Of a DNA stretch of 64,000 nt, positions 56,201 through 63,947 are shown in pieces. Position 1 is the first letter of the stretch; the number at the start of each line of letters is the position of its first letter. Source of the stretch: Aestuariivirga sp. (GTDB lineage: Bacteria > Pseudomonadota > Alphaproteobacteria > Rhizobiales > Aestuariivirgaceae); NCBI RefSeq assembly GCF_020252395.1, contig NZ_JADCDB010000005.1:1-64000 (forward strand), in the 5' to 3' direction. The notes under the pieces were generated by a model. That model did not search any database. It was not told the DNA's origin and saw only the letters and a program-made list of their open reading frames with translations. Both the position numbers and the translations under genes were made by a program.

Positions 56201-56880
56201 GCTCGCGTCCCGGCGCTTACGGCGCGGGCCTGCAGGCGCTGATCGACGAGAAGATCTGGACCGGCCGGGCAGACCTTGCCGCCGCCTATATCACCTGGGG
56301 TGCTTATGCGTATGGCGCGAAGGCCCAAGGCATCAATGACGAAAAGGCCTTCACCGAACGCCTGAAGCGCATCGAGGCTGTGGTCCACAACCAGGACAAC
56401 CGCGAGCATGATTTGCTCGACTCGGATGACTATTACCAGTTCGAAGGCGGCATGGCGGCCGCCGTGGAACAGGCCTCGGGCCACCGCCCGCGCGTCTATC
56501 ACAACGATCACTCGCGGCCTGAGCGCCCGGTCATCCGGACGCTGGAAGAAGAGGTGAGCCGCGTCATGCGTTCCCGCGTCGTCAATCCGAAGTGGATCGC
56601 CGGCGTCAAGCGCCACGGCTACAAGGGCGCATTCGAGATCGCCGCCACCGTCGATTACATGTTCGCCTTCGCCGCCACCACGGGGGCGGTGCGCAGCCAT
56701 CATTTCGATCTGGCATACGATGCCTTCCTGGCCGACGATGCGACGCGCGGCTTCATCCGCGACAACAATCCCGTGGCGTTGCGCGAAATCGCCGGACGCT
56801 TCCGCGAGGCGCGCGAGCGGGGCCTCTGGACGCCGCGCCTCAACTCCGCCCATGATCTTCTCGAGGACCTGACCCGATGA
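53227..56880 (+). CDS. cobN: Cobaltochelatase subunit CobN
   Basis: A 1217-residue large subunit of the ATP-dependent aerobic cobaltochelatase that inserts Co2+ into hydrogenobyrinic acid a,c-diamide with CobS and CobT, which are not in the window. Family motifs include RRVAIILANYPNKDGRIANG, NGKHGNLEWLPGKANAL and RKTGAVIIGHLTPPLTRAET-type sequence (here RRTGAVIIGHLTPPLT), and near the C-terminus WIAGVKRHGYKGAFEIAAT. ATG 53227 overlaps the cobW stop by one base; the longer upstream frame is inside cobW. Confidence 0.95.
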   Translation: MHLLATTSGVIDGGAEAVDLAQSPAGIIVLSAADSELASLARAHDAAPCPLRLANLLQLQHPLSVDLYVEKTLSHAKLIVLRVLGGASYWSYGLDQVEAMARERGIRLSILPGDAQPDPELTARSTLAPQHCERLRQYLVIGGAENAAAFLAYCRHLTEGTEAPAPARELPKAGVYRDTAKAGQPLAAIVFYRSVLEGAQTAPIDALVDTLAERGVCAKAFYVASLKDRASIEMMHQNLDAPDVILNCTGFAVASGGSDPLSRHDCPVLQVVLSGSSAESWRESSQGLNARDLAMNVVLPELDGRIMSRAISFKADSLWHEGTQCRIVTYREVPDRVDFVADLAANWAKLRRTPAPVRRVAIILANYPNKDGRIANGVGYDTPASTVAILDAMRTEGYSVANYPQTGNGIVADLQRGPTNARRAASSTAALALAGYAAHFNTLPEPLRTRITERWGNPARDPFFAGGAFHLPICLYGNAAVAIQPARGYNIDPKSTYHDPALLPPHGYLAFYFWLRHHFKADAVIHNGKHGNLEWLPGKANALTAECLPEVALGPLPQLYPFIVNDPGEGTQAKRRTGAVIIGHLTPPLTRAETYGPLKDLEALVDEYYLASGLDARRRDSLKRDILDLTKSSRLDEDAGFTGDADQDLQRLDAFLCDLKEAQIRDGLHILGSSPEGRLETDLLVALTRVPRGLGERGDQSLIRALTMDFGFADFDPLACDMATAWIGDRPAELQSLTPDSWRSNGDTVERLELFAAALLSGTSLPAHFGTTASVLDEIDARIRPALRACGKDEIASLLKGLSGRFVAPGPSGAPTRGRLDVLPTGRNFYSLDNRTVPTPTAWNLGQKSAEDLLLRHFQDAGRYPKALGLSAWGTSNMRTGGDDIAQALALVGAKPVWEPSSWRVTGYEIIPLARLGRPRVDVTLRISGFFRDAFPAQIELLDRAIRAVGALDEDDDDNPLAARMRSEAKTLASSGIDAAAASDMAGHRIFGSRPGAYGAGLQALIDEKIWTGRADLAAAYITWGAYAYGAKAQGINDEKAFTERLKRIEAVVHNQDNREHDLLDSDDYYQFEGGMAAAVEQASGHRPRVYHNDHSRPERPVIRTLEEEVSRVMRSRVVNPKWIAGVKRHGYKGAFEIAATVDYMFAFAATTGAVRSHHFDLAYDAFLADDATRGFIRDNNPVALREIAGRFREARERGLWTPRLNSAHDLLEDLTR

Positions 56881-57494
56881 CCGGCGAAACACCTGACCAC
56901 GACAATGCCCGCCACCACGAGAAGATGGCGAAAAAGAAAGCCGCCCGCGCCAAGATCATGGCCGGCAAGACCATCGAGAAGGGCCTCTTGATCGTCCACA
57001 CCGGCAAGGGCAAGGGCAAGTCGACGGCCGCTTTCGGCATGGTGTTCCGCTGCGTCGGCCATGGCATGAAGTCCGGCGTCATCCAGTTCGTGAAGGGTGC
57101 CTGGGCAACCGGCGAGCGAACGGTGCTGGAGAAGTTCCCCGAACTCGTCACCATCAAGGCCATGGGCGAAGGCTTCACCTGGGAGACCCAGGATAGGGAG
57201 CGCGACATTGCCCACTCCCGCGCCGCCTGGGAGGAAGCCAGGAAGATGATCGCCGACCCCGGCTATAAGATGGTGCTGCTGGACGAACTCAACATCGTGC
57301 TGCGCTACGACTACCTTCCGCTGGATGAGGTGCTTGAGGTTCTGAAGAACAAGCCCCAGGGCAAGCACGTGGTCGTCACCGGACGCAACGCCAAGGACGA
57401 GCTGATCGGGATCGCCGACCTCGTCACCGAAATGGAACAGGTGAAACACCCGTTCCGCTCCGGCGTGAAGGCCCAGGCCGGGATCGAGTTCTAG
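56877..57494 (+). CDS. cobO: Cob(I)yrinic acid a,c-diamide adenosyltransferase
   Basis: A 205-residue CobO/BtuR-type ATP:corrinoid adenosyltransferase. P-loop HTGKGKGKSTAAFGMVFR, then GVIQFVKGAWATGER and VLLDELNIVLRYDYL. Length is normal. It overlaps the cobN stop by four bases. Confidence 0.95.
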   Translation: MTGETPDHDNARHHEKMAKKKAARAKIMAGKTIEKGLLIVHTGKGKGKSTAAFGMVFRCVGHGMKSGVIQFVKGAWATGERTVLEKFPELVTIKAMGEGFTWETQDRERDIAHSRAAWEEARKMIADPGYKMVLLDELNIVLRYDYLPLDEVLEVLKNKPQGKHVVVTGRNAKDELIGIADLVTEMEQVKHPFRSGVKAQAGIEF

Positions 57495-57612
57495 GACGCC
57501 GCAAACGTGCTTGTGACTGCCTTCCGCCAGGTCTAGAACACGCCCTCGCAGCGTCCCCAGAGACGGGACTGAAAGCAAACTCCGGTGCGGCCGACCCAAT
57601 GCGGGGCCAAGA

Positions 57613-57656
57613 CGGAAGCTGTCTTCCGGACCGGGCCTCGCCCGGGGGCGCGTTTT
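57613..57656 (+). promoter_or_regulatory. Tandem hairpins in the cobO-cbiX gap
   Basis: CGGAAG-CTGT-CTTCCG (57613-57628) and CCGGGC-CTC-GCCCGG (57631-57645) are followed by GGGCGCGTTTT. This 181-base gap is the only substantial break in an operon otherwise joined by overlaps. It may be an internal terminator or attenuator; upstream pieces such as ACTCCGGTGCGGCC resemble fragments of a B12 riboswitch, but no complete B12 box was found. Confidence 0.4.
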
Positions 57657-57675
57657 GATCTGGAAGGCAGGACCT

Positions 57676-58806
57676 ATGGCGGACAAACTGGGTGTGATGC
57701 TGTGCGGCCACGGCAGCCGCGACAAGGATGCGGTGAAGGAATTCGCTGTCCTCGCCGAACACCTGAAGCAGCGCCTGCCGCAGTATCCGGTCGAATACGG
57801 CTATCTCGAATTCGCCACGCCCATCATCCGCACCGGGCTGGACAGCCTGAAGGCGCAGGGCGTCACCCGCGTGCTGGCCGTGCCCGGCATGCTGTTTGCC
57901 GCGGGCCACGCCAAGAACGACATCCCCTCCGTTCTCAACACATATGCCGCGGCCAACACTCTGCGCATCGACTATGGCAAGGAACTCGGCATCGACCCCA
58001 AGATGATGCGCGCCGCCGCCGACCGCGTGCAGGAAGCCCTCGAGAAAGCGGGCGCGAGCGTGCCGAAGCACGAGACGCTGCTGGTCGTCGTCGGCCGCGG
58101 CGCCTCAGACCCCGACGCCAATTCCAACGTCGCCAAGGTCACGCGCCTGCTGTGGGAGGGCTTCGGCTTCGGCTGGGCGGAGACGGCCTATTCCGGCGTC
58201 ACCTTCCCGCTGGTCGAGCCCGGCCTCGAGCATGCGGCACGGCTGGGCTACAAGCGCATCATCGTCTTCCCCTATTTCCTCTTCACCGGCATCCTCGTCG
58301 ACCGCATTTATGACGCAACCGACGCCGTGGCCGCGCGCCACCCCGAGATCGAGTTCGTCAAAGCGCCCTATCTCAACGACCACCCGCAGGTCATCGCCAC
58401 CTTCGAGGAGCGCATCGGGCAGATCCTCACGGGCGACATCGCCATGAATTGTCAGATGTGCAAGTACCGCACGCAGGTGCTGGGCTTCGAGGCCGAGGTA
58501 GGAGCCGTCCAGGAAAGCCACCACCACCATGTCGAAGGCATCGGCACCTCCGCTGACTGCGAATACTGCGACGGCGTCTGCAACCAGATGTGCAAGACAG
58601 CACCGAAGAAAAAGAAGGAAGCCGTACTGGCGGTCGATGCGGCCAGGATCCTCTCAGGCTCCGCGAATCACCATCACCATGGCGGCCATGACCACAGCCA
58701 CGGCCATCACCACGACCACGGCCATGAGCATGGGCATGACCACACCCATGCGCCCTACCCCCATGCCGATCATCCGCTCGGCCCCCGGAGCATGCTGAAG
58801 ACGTGA
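57676..58806 (+). CDS. cbiX: CbiX-type sirohydrochlorin chelatase with MxCxxC and His-rich tail
   Basis: A 376-residue long-form CbiX. Residues 1-250 hold two chelatase repeats (GVMLCGHGSRDKDAV, with the metal-binding His12; VVVGRGASDPDANSN). At 257-262 is MNCQMC, the MxCxxC motif of long CbiX proteins that bind an Fe-S cluster, followed by CEYCDGVCNQMC, and a tail of about 18 histidines (about residues 331-367). It would insert Co2+ (or Fe2+) into sirohydrochlorin, an early-insertion step, while the late chelatase subunit CobN is in the same operon. Confidence 0.9.
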   Translation: MADKLGVMLCGHGSRDKDAVKEFAVLAEHLKQRLPQYPVEYGYLEFATPIIRTGLDSLKAQGVTRVLAVPGMLFAAGHAKNDIPSVLNTYAAANTLRIDYGKELGIDPKMMRAAADRVQEALEKAGASVPKHETLLVVVGRGASDPDANSNVAKVTRLLWEGFGFGWAETAYSGVTFPLVEPGLEHAARLGYKRIIVFPYFLFTGILVDRIYDATDAVAARHPEIEFVKAPYLNDHPQVIATFEERIGQILTGDIAMNCQMCKYRTQVLGFEAEVGAVQESHHHHVEGIGTSADCEYCDGVCNQMCKTAPKKKKEAVLAVDAARILSGSANHHHHGGHDHSHGHHHDHGHEHGHDHTHAPYPHADHPLGPRSMLKT

Positions 58807-59417
58807 TCGGCTACCTCCGCGATCCCGCCGCCATCTACCGGCGCTCATTCGAGATCATCCGGGCCGAGGTGGATTTCTCCGGGCTGCCCGCCGATGCAGA
58901 GGAGGTGGCGATCCGCATCATACACGCCTGCGGCATGCCGGAGATCGTGGATGACCTCCGCATCTCGCCCGGCTTCGTCATCGCCGCCAGGTCCGCGCTC
59001 GCAGCAGGCGCGCCGGTGCTGGTCGATGCCGAGATGGTGCGGCACGGCATCATCGACAAGCAGCTCAACGTCATCTGCACACTGAATAACCCGCAGGCCC
59101 GCGAGATCGGCCTTGCCACCGGCAACACCCGCTCCGCCGCCGCCGTGGAACTCTGGCGGCCGCATCTGGCGGGCAGCATCGCCGTCATCGGCAACGCTCC
59201 CACCGCCCTCTTCGCACTTCTCGAGATGATTGCCGCCGGCGCGCCGAAGCCTGCGGCCATCGCCGGCTTTCCCGTCGGCTTCGTCGGCGCGGCGGAATCG
59301 AAGGACGAGCTCCACGCCAATCCGGGCGGCATCCCCTATGCCACGCTGCTCGGCCGCCGCGGCGGTTCCGCCATGGCGGCTTCCGTCATCAACGCGCTGA
59401 TGCGGGGCGCCACATGA
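58803..59417 (+). CDS. cobH: Precorrin-8X methylmutase
   Basis: A 204-residue CobH/CbiC that moves the C11 methyl group to C12, forming hydrogenobyrinic acid. The catalytic His is in RIIHACGMPEI; VLVDAEMVRHGI and GNAPTALFALLEMI follow. Start is GTG 58803, overlapping the cbiX stop (GTGA). Confidence 0.95.
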   Translation: MIGYLRDPAAIYRRSFEIIRAEVDFSGLPADAEEVAIRIIHACGMPEIVDDLRISPGFVIAARSALAAGAPVLVDAEMVRHGIIDKQLNVICTLNNPQAREIGLATGNTRSAAAVELWRPHLAGSIAVIGNAPTALFALLEMIAAGAPKPAAIAGFPVGFVGAAESKDELHANPGGIPYATLLGRRGGSAMAASVINALMRGAT

Positions 59418-60622
59418 GCCAGTGGCTCACCATCGCCGGCATGGGCGAGGACGGCTGGGATGGACTTTCACCGAAGGCGCAGCTCGCCATCCGCAACGCC
59501 GTGGTCCTCGTCGGTTCCACCCGCCTGCTCGGCTTCACGCCGCAGAGCGCGGCCGAGCGCCATGAATGGCCCCAACCCTTCTCCGCCGTGATCGACCGCA
59601 TCAAGCCGCTGCGTGGCCGGAAGACAGTGGTGCTGGCAACGGGCGATCCGCTGAACTATGGCGTCGCCCGCAAGCTGATGGAGTTCATCCCTTTCGCGGA
59701 GATGGAGATCATACCGCATGTCTCCGCCTTCTCGCTCGCCGCCGCGCGTGTCGGGTGGCCGCTGCCCGACTGCGACACGCTCACGCTGCATGGCCGCGAT
59801 GCCGCGCACATCGAGCCCTTCATCCAGCCGGATGTGCGCCTCCTCGTGCTCACGGCGGACCGCACCACCATCCCCGAAGTTGCCCGCCGCCTCACCGCCC
59901 GCGGCTTCGGCAAGTCGGATATCACCGTGCTGGAAAACATGGGCGGCGAACGCGAGCGCAAGTCCAGCTTCATCGCCGATGCCATTCCTTCGACCAGCTT
60001 CTCGGACCTCAACACGCTGGCCATCCACTGCATCGCGTCTCCCGGCGCCAGGGTGCTTTCACGCCTCGCAGGCCTGCCGGACGAGGCCTTCGTCCATGAC
60101 GGCCAGCTCACCAAGCGCGAGGTGCGCGCCGCGACGCTGGCGGCCCTTGGCCCCGCGCCCGACCAGCTTCTGTGGGACGTCGGCGCTGGCTGCGGCTCGG
60201 TCTCGATCGAGTGGATGCGCGCCGCGCGAGGTTGCATGTCCATCGCCTTCGAGCATGATGCCGAGCGCTTGGGCATGATCGCCACCAACATGGATGCCCT
60301 CGGTGCACCCCGCCTCACGGTCGTGCCGGGCGAGGTCCCCGCCACCTATGCCGGCCAGCCGTCGCCCGATGCCATCTTCATCGGCGGCGCCATCTGGCTA
60401 CCCGGCGTTTTCGACGGCGCGTGGTCTGCGCTCAGGCCCGGCGGCACGCTTGTCGCCAATGCAGTGACGCTAGAGGGCGAGACCCATCTTTACGACCTGC
60501 ATGAAAAGTTCGGCGGCGACATCGTGCGCATGGAGGTGTCGAGCCTCACCAGTGTCGGCCGCCTGCGCGCGCTCAGGCCGCGCATGGCCGTCACCCAGTG
60601 GCGGACCAGAAAACCATGGTAA
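59414..60622 (+). CDS. cobL: Precorrin-6Y C5,15-methyltransferase (decarboxylating)
   Basis: A 402-residue fused enzyme: N-terminal CbiE-like methylase (SQWLTIAGMGEDGWDGLS, VLATGDPLNYGVARKL) and C-terminal CbiT-like Rossmann methylase (LLWDVGAGCGSVSIEWMRAA), which methylate C5 and C15 and decarboxylate ring C. Four-base overlap with cobH. Confidence 0.95.
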   Translation: MSQWLTIAGMGEDGWDGLSPKAQLAIRNAVVLVGSTRLLGFTPQSAAERHEWPQPFSAVIDRIKPLRGRKTVVLATGDPLNYGVARKLMEFIPFAEMEIIPHVSAFSLAAARVGWPLPDCDTLTLHGRDAAHIEPFIQPDVRLLVLTADRTTIPEVARRLTARGFGKSDITVLENMGGERERKSSFIADAIPSTSFSDLNTLAIHCIASPGARVLSRLAGLPDEAFVHDGQLTKREVRAATLAALGPAPDQLLWDVGAGCGSVSIEWMRAARGCMSIAFEHDAERLGMIATNMDALGAPRLTVVPGEVPATYAGQPSPDAIFIGGAIWLPGVFDGAWSALRPGGTLVANAVTLEGETHLYDLHEKFGGDIVRMEVSSLTSVGRLRALRPRMAVTQWRTRKPW

Positions 60623-61326
60623 ACAAACTCGGAACGCTGCACGGCGTCGGCGTCGGCCCGGGCGACCCGGAACTGTTGACGGTCAAGGCCGCGCGCCTCA
60701 TCGGCAGCGCCACGGTCGTGGCCTACCTCACCGCCAATGGCAAGGACTCCACCGCCCGCGACATCGCAAAGTCCTATATCCCCGCCACCACTCAACATCT
60801 CGTCATCGACATGCCGATGCGGGTGGAGCGCGAACCGGGTGAAAAGGCCTATGACGCAGGCGCAGCCGCCATTGCCGAACACCTGAGACAGGGCCGCGAC
60901 GTCGTCATGCTGTGCGAGGGCGATCCCTTCTTTTACGGCAGCTTCATGTATGTTTTCGCCAGGCTGTCCAATGACTTCCCTTGCGCCATCGTGCCCGGAG
61001 TCACCTCCATGACGGCCTCCGCCGCAGCGCTGCGCCGTCCGCTCTCGGCGCGAAACGAGGTGGTGAAGGTGCTGCCGGCCACGCTGCCAGAGGATCGCCT
61101 GCGCGAGGAGTTGATGTCCGCTGAGAGCGCCGTCCTCATCAAAGTCGGCCGGCACCTCCCCAAGGTACGCAATATCCTGGGCCTGCTCGACCTCGCGTCG
61201 CGCGCCCAGGTCGTCATCAAGGCAACCCATCAGGATGAGGTGGTCACACCGCTCCTCGGCATCACGGAAGATCACTTGCCCTATTTCTCGTCGATCCTCG
61301 TCTATGCGGGCGCCGAAGCATGGTGA
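60616..61326 (+). CDS. cobI: Precorrin-2 C20-methyltransferase
   Basis: A 236-residue SAM methylase: GVGVGPGDPELLTVKAARLI at the N-terminus, CEGDPFFYGSFMYVFARL (the GDPxxYG-type motif), and IVPGVTSMTASAAALRRPL. It makes precorrin-3A. ATG 60616 is chosen, overlapping cobL by seven bases; GTG 60598 is an alternative. Confidence 0.94.
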   Translation: MVNKLGTLHGVGVGPGDPELLTVKAARLIGSATVVAYLTANGKDSTARDIAKSYIPATTQHLVIDMPMRVEREPGEKAYDAGAAAIAEHLRQGRDVVMLCEGDPFFYGSFMYVFARLSNDFPCAIVPGVTSMTASAAALRRPLSARNEVVKVLPATLPEDRLREELMSAESAVLIKVGRHLPKVRNILGLLDLASRAQVVIKATHQDEVVTPLLGITEDHLPYFSSILVYAGAEAW

Positions 61327-63098
61327 AGCCCGTCCTCTTCGTGCTGGGCGCTTCCGCCCTGCCGCTCGCACGCAAGCTGAAGGAGCCGCTCGGCGCCGAA
61401 GTCCACACGCCCGATTGCGTGGCCGGTGGCGACGTCACCTATGCCAAGGCAACCGCGCATCTTGGCCAGCTCTTCAATGAGGGCCGCAGCATCATCGGCC
61501 TCTGCGCCGCGGGCATCCTCATCCGCGCCGTGGCCACGCATCTCCATGACAAGCGCAACGAACCGCCGGTGATCGCGGTGGCTGAAGACGGTTCCTCGGC
61601 GGTGCCGCTCTTGGGCGGCCACCACGGCGCCAACGAGCTTGCCCGCCGGATCGCCACACTCACCGGCGGCCATGCCGCCGTCACCACGGCGAGCGAAGTC
61701 CGTTTCGGTTTCGCACTGGACGACCCCGCGCCGGGCTTCGTGCTCGCCAACCCAAACGCAATGAAGGGCGCAACCGCCACGCTGCTTAACGGCGCAGCCC
61801 TCACGCTCGACGGCAGGCTCAACCCCTTCCCCGCCGCGCGCTACGCCGCCGGTCCGGACGCGGTCACCCTCACCGTCACTGAAATCTTGGCGGAAGGCTC
61901 CAGGACCAGGCTCGTCTATCATCCGAAGACTCTCGTCATGGGCCTCGGCTGCGAGCGCAACGCGGAGGCCGCCGAACTGATCGCACTGGCCGATAAGGTT
62001 CTTGCCGAGGCCAAGCTCTCGCCCGCCTCGCTTGCCGCCGTGGCCTCCATCGATCTCAAGTCCGACGAGGCGGCGATCCACGCTGTCGCCGCGCATTTCG
62101 GCGTGCCCGCCCGCTTCTTCACAGCGGATGAGCTGGCGAAGGAAACGCCGCGCCTCAGGAACCCATCCGGCATCGTCGCCCGGGAAGTTGGCGTGGCTGG
62201 CGTCGCCGAAGCCGCGGCTCTCGCCGCAGCGGGCGCAAACTCGGATCTCATCGTGGAGAAGACGCGCTCCACGCGCGGCACCTGCGCCATTGCCAGATCA
62301 CCGCAGCTTCTTCTCGACATCCCCGGCAGACCCCGCGGCATCGTGCATGTCGTCGGCATCGGCCCCGGCACGCCGGACTGGCGCGCGCCCGCAGCGCGCG
62401 CGGCTCTCGAGGCCTCGACCGACTGGGTGGGCTATGGCCTCTATCTGGACCTCGTGGCGGATGTCAGCTCCGGCCAGCAGGAGCACCGCTTCCCGCTGGG
62501 CGGCGAGGAAGAACGCGTGCGGCACGCCATCGAACTGGCGAAGCAGGGAAAGGAAGTTACGCTCGTCTGCTCCGGCGATGCCGGCATCTATGCCATGGCG
62601 GCGCTGGTCTACGAAGTGATCGACCTTGAGCCCGCGCGGATCGCGGTGAACGTCATCCCCGGCATCTCCGCCTTCCAGGCCGCAGCCGCCAAAGCGGGTG
62701 CGATGATCGGGCATGACTTCTGCTGCATCTCGCTCTCCGACCTCCTCACCCCGTGGGAGGCGATCGAGAGGCGCGTGAAGGCTGCAGCGGAAGGCGACTT
62801 CGTGATCTCCTTCTACAACCCGCGCTCGCTCAAGCGCCGCGACCAGCTGGAGCGTGCCTTCGCGATCCTGAAACAGCACCGCCCGGCGGACACGCCCGTC
62901 GTCATCGCCTCCAACCTCGGCCGCCCCAAGGAGAAGGTGAAGATCGTGAGCTTCGTGGACTTCAACCCCGGCGACGTCGACATGCTCACGCTGGTGATGG
63001 TCGGTTCGTCGCAATCCAAATGTTTCGCCCGCGGAGATGGCAGGACCTATGCCTATACCCCGCGCGGCTATGCCAAGAAGAGAGAGGCAGCGGAATGA
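61320..63098 (+). CDS. cobJ: Bifunctional CbiG-CobJ: cobalt-precorrin-5A hydrolase-like / precorrin-3B C17-methyltransferase
   Basis: A 592-residue fusion. Residues 1-330 are CbiG-like: central region LCAAGILIRAVATHL, VIAVAEDGSSAVPLLGGHHG and C-terminal CobE-like LVMGLGCERNAEAAEL. Residues about 340-592 are CobJ: VHVVGIGPGTPDWRAPAARA, CSGDAGIYAMAALVYEV and ISFYNPRSLKRRDQLE. CobJ performs C17 methylation with ring contraction. In the aerobic route only the CobE part has a known counterpart, so the CbiG N-terminal half is notable. Overlaps cobI by seven bases. Confidence 0.93.
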   Translation: MVKPVLFVLGASALPLARKLKEPLGAEVHTPDCVAGGDVTYAKATAHLGQLFNEGRSIIGLCAAGILIRAVATHLHDKRNEPPVIAVAEDGSSAVPLLGGHHGANELARRIATLTGGHAAVTTASEVRFGFALDDPAPGFVLANPNAMKGATATLLNGAALTLDGRLNPFPAARYAAGPDAVTLTVTEILAEGSRTRLVYHPKTLVMGLGCERNAEAAELIALADKVLAEAKLSPASLAAVASIDLKSDEAAIHAVAAHFGVPARFFTADELAKETPRLRNPSGIVAREVGVAGVAEAAALAAAGANSDLIVEKTRSTRGTCAIARSPQLLLDIPGRPRGIVHVVGIGPGTPDWRAPAARAALEASTDWVGYGLYLDLVADVSSGQQEHRFPLGGEEERVRHAIELAKQGKEVTLVCSGDAGIYAMAALVYEVIDLEPARIAVNVIPGISAFQAAAAKAGAMIGHDFCCISLSDLLTPWEAIERRVKAAAEGDFVISFYNPRSLKRRDQLERAFAILKQHRPADTPVVIASNLGRPKEKVKIVSFVDFNPGDVDMLTLVMVGSSQSKCFARGDGRTYAYTPRGYAKKREAAE

Positions 63099-63871
63099 CC
63101 GTCCATTTCATCGGCGCCGGCCCGGGCGCACCCGACCTCATCACGGTGCGCGGTTTGAAGCGCATCCAGTCCTGCCCGGTCTGCCTCTATGCGGGCTCCC
63201 TGGTGCCGGAGGAGATCGTCAAGGCAGCACCTGCAGGCGCCCTCGTCATAGACACGGCCCCTCTCACCCTAGACGAGATCATCGCCGAAATCGAGGCCGC
63301 CCACGCCAAGGGCCATGACGTGGCGCGCGTCCATTCAGGAGACCCCTCGCTCTATGGCGCGATTGCGGAGCAAATCCGCCGCCTCGCGAAGCTCGGCATT
63401 CCCTATGACGTGACGCCGGGCGTGCCTGCCTTCGCTGCTGCCGCTGCCGAACTCAAGACCGAGTTCACGCTCCCCGAGATCGCCCAGACGGTCATCCTCA
63501 CCCGCACCGCCATGCAATCCTCTTCCATGCCGGACGGCGAAATACTGGAGGAGCTCGGCCGCTCCAGGGCCACGCTCGCCATCCACCTCTCGATCCGCAA
63601 CCTGGGCTACATCGAGCGCGCGCTGACGCCACATTATGGCGCCGACTGCCCGGTGGTTGTCGCCTATCGCATCACCTGGCCCGACCAGATGATCATCCGC
63701 GGCACGCTCGCCACCATCACGAAGAAAGTGCGCGAGGCAAAGCTCACCCGCACCGCGTTGATCCTCGTGGGCCAAGTGCTGGACGCGCATGATTTCCGGG
63801 ACTCCGCACTTTACGACGCTGACCATGAGCACGTTTTGCGCAACAGCAAGACAGCGAGGTCGGCGGGTTAG
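63095..63871 (+). CDS. cobM: Precorrin-4 C11-methyltransferase
   Basis: A 258-residue SAM methylase: VHFIGAGPGAPDLITVRGL, RVHSGDPSLYGAIAEQIRRL and YDVTPGVPAFAAAAAEL, with RTAMQSSSMPDGE typical of CobM/CbiF. It methylates C11 after ring contraction. Starts within the stop of the cbiG-cobJ gene (ATGA). Last cob gene visible. Confidence 0.95.
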   Translation: MTVHFIGAGPGAPDLITVRGLKRIQSCPVCLYAGSLVPEEIVKAAPAGALVIDTAPLTLDEIIAEIEAAHAKGHDVARVHSGDPSLYGAIAEQIRRLAKLGIPYDVTPGVPAFAAAAAELKTEFTLPEIAQTVILTRTAMQSSSMPDGEILEELGRSRATLAIHLSIRNLGYIERALTPHYGADCPVVVAYRITWPDQMIIRGTLATITKKVREAKLTRTALILVGQVLDAHDFRDSALYDADHEHVLRNSKTARSAG

Positions 63872-63947
63872 CCTGCCGGCAAAAAGCGAGTCCGGCCGCT
63901 GCACTCCGACAGGTTACGGTTGTCCCGGCAGCACCCGGGAGACAACC

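Noticed and set aside
57495-57675. Second cobalamin riboswitch
   Set aside because: Only short similarity (CCGGTGCGGCC); no B12 box and no ordered set of conserved segments.
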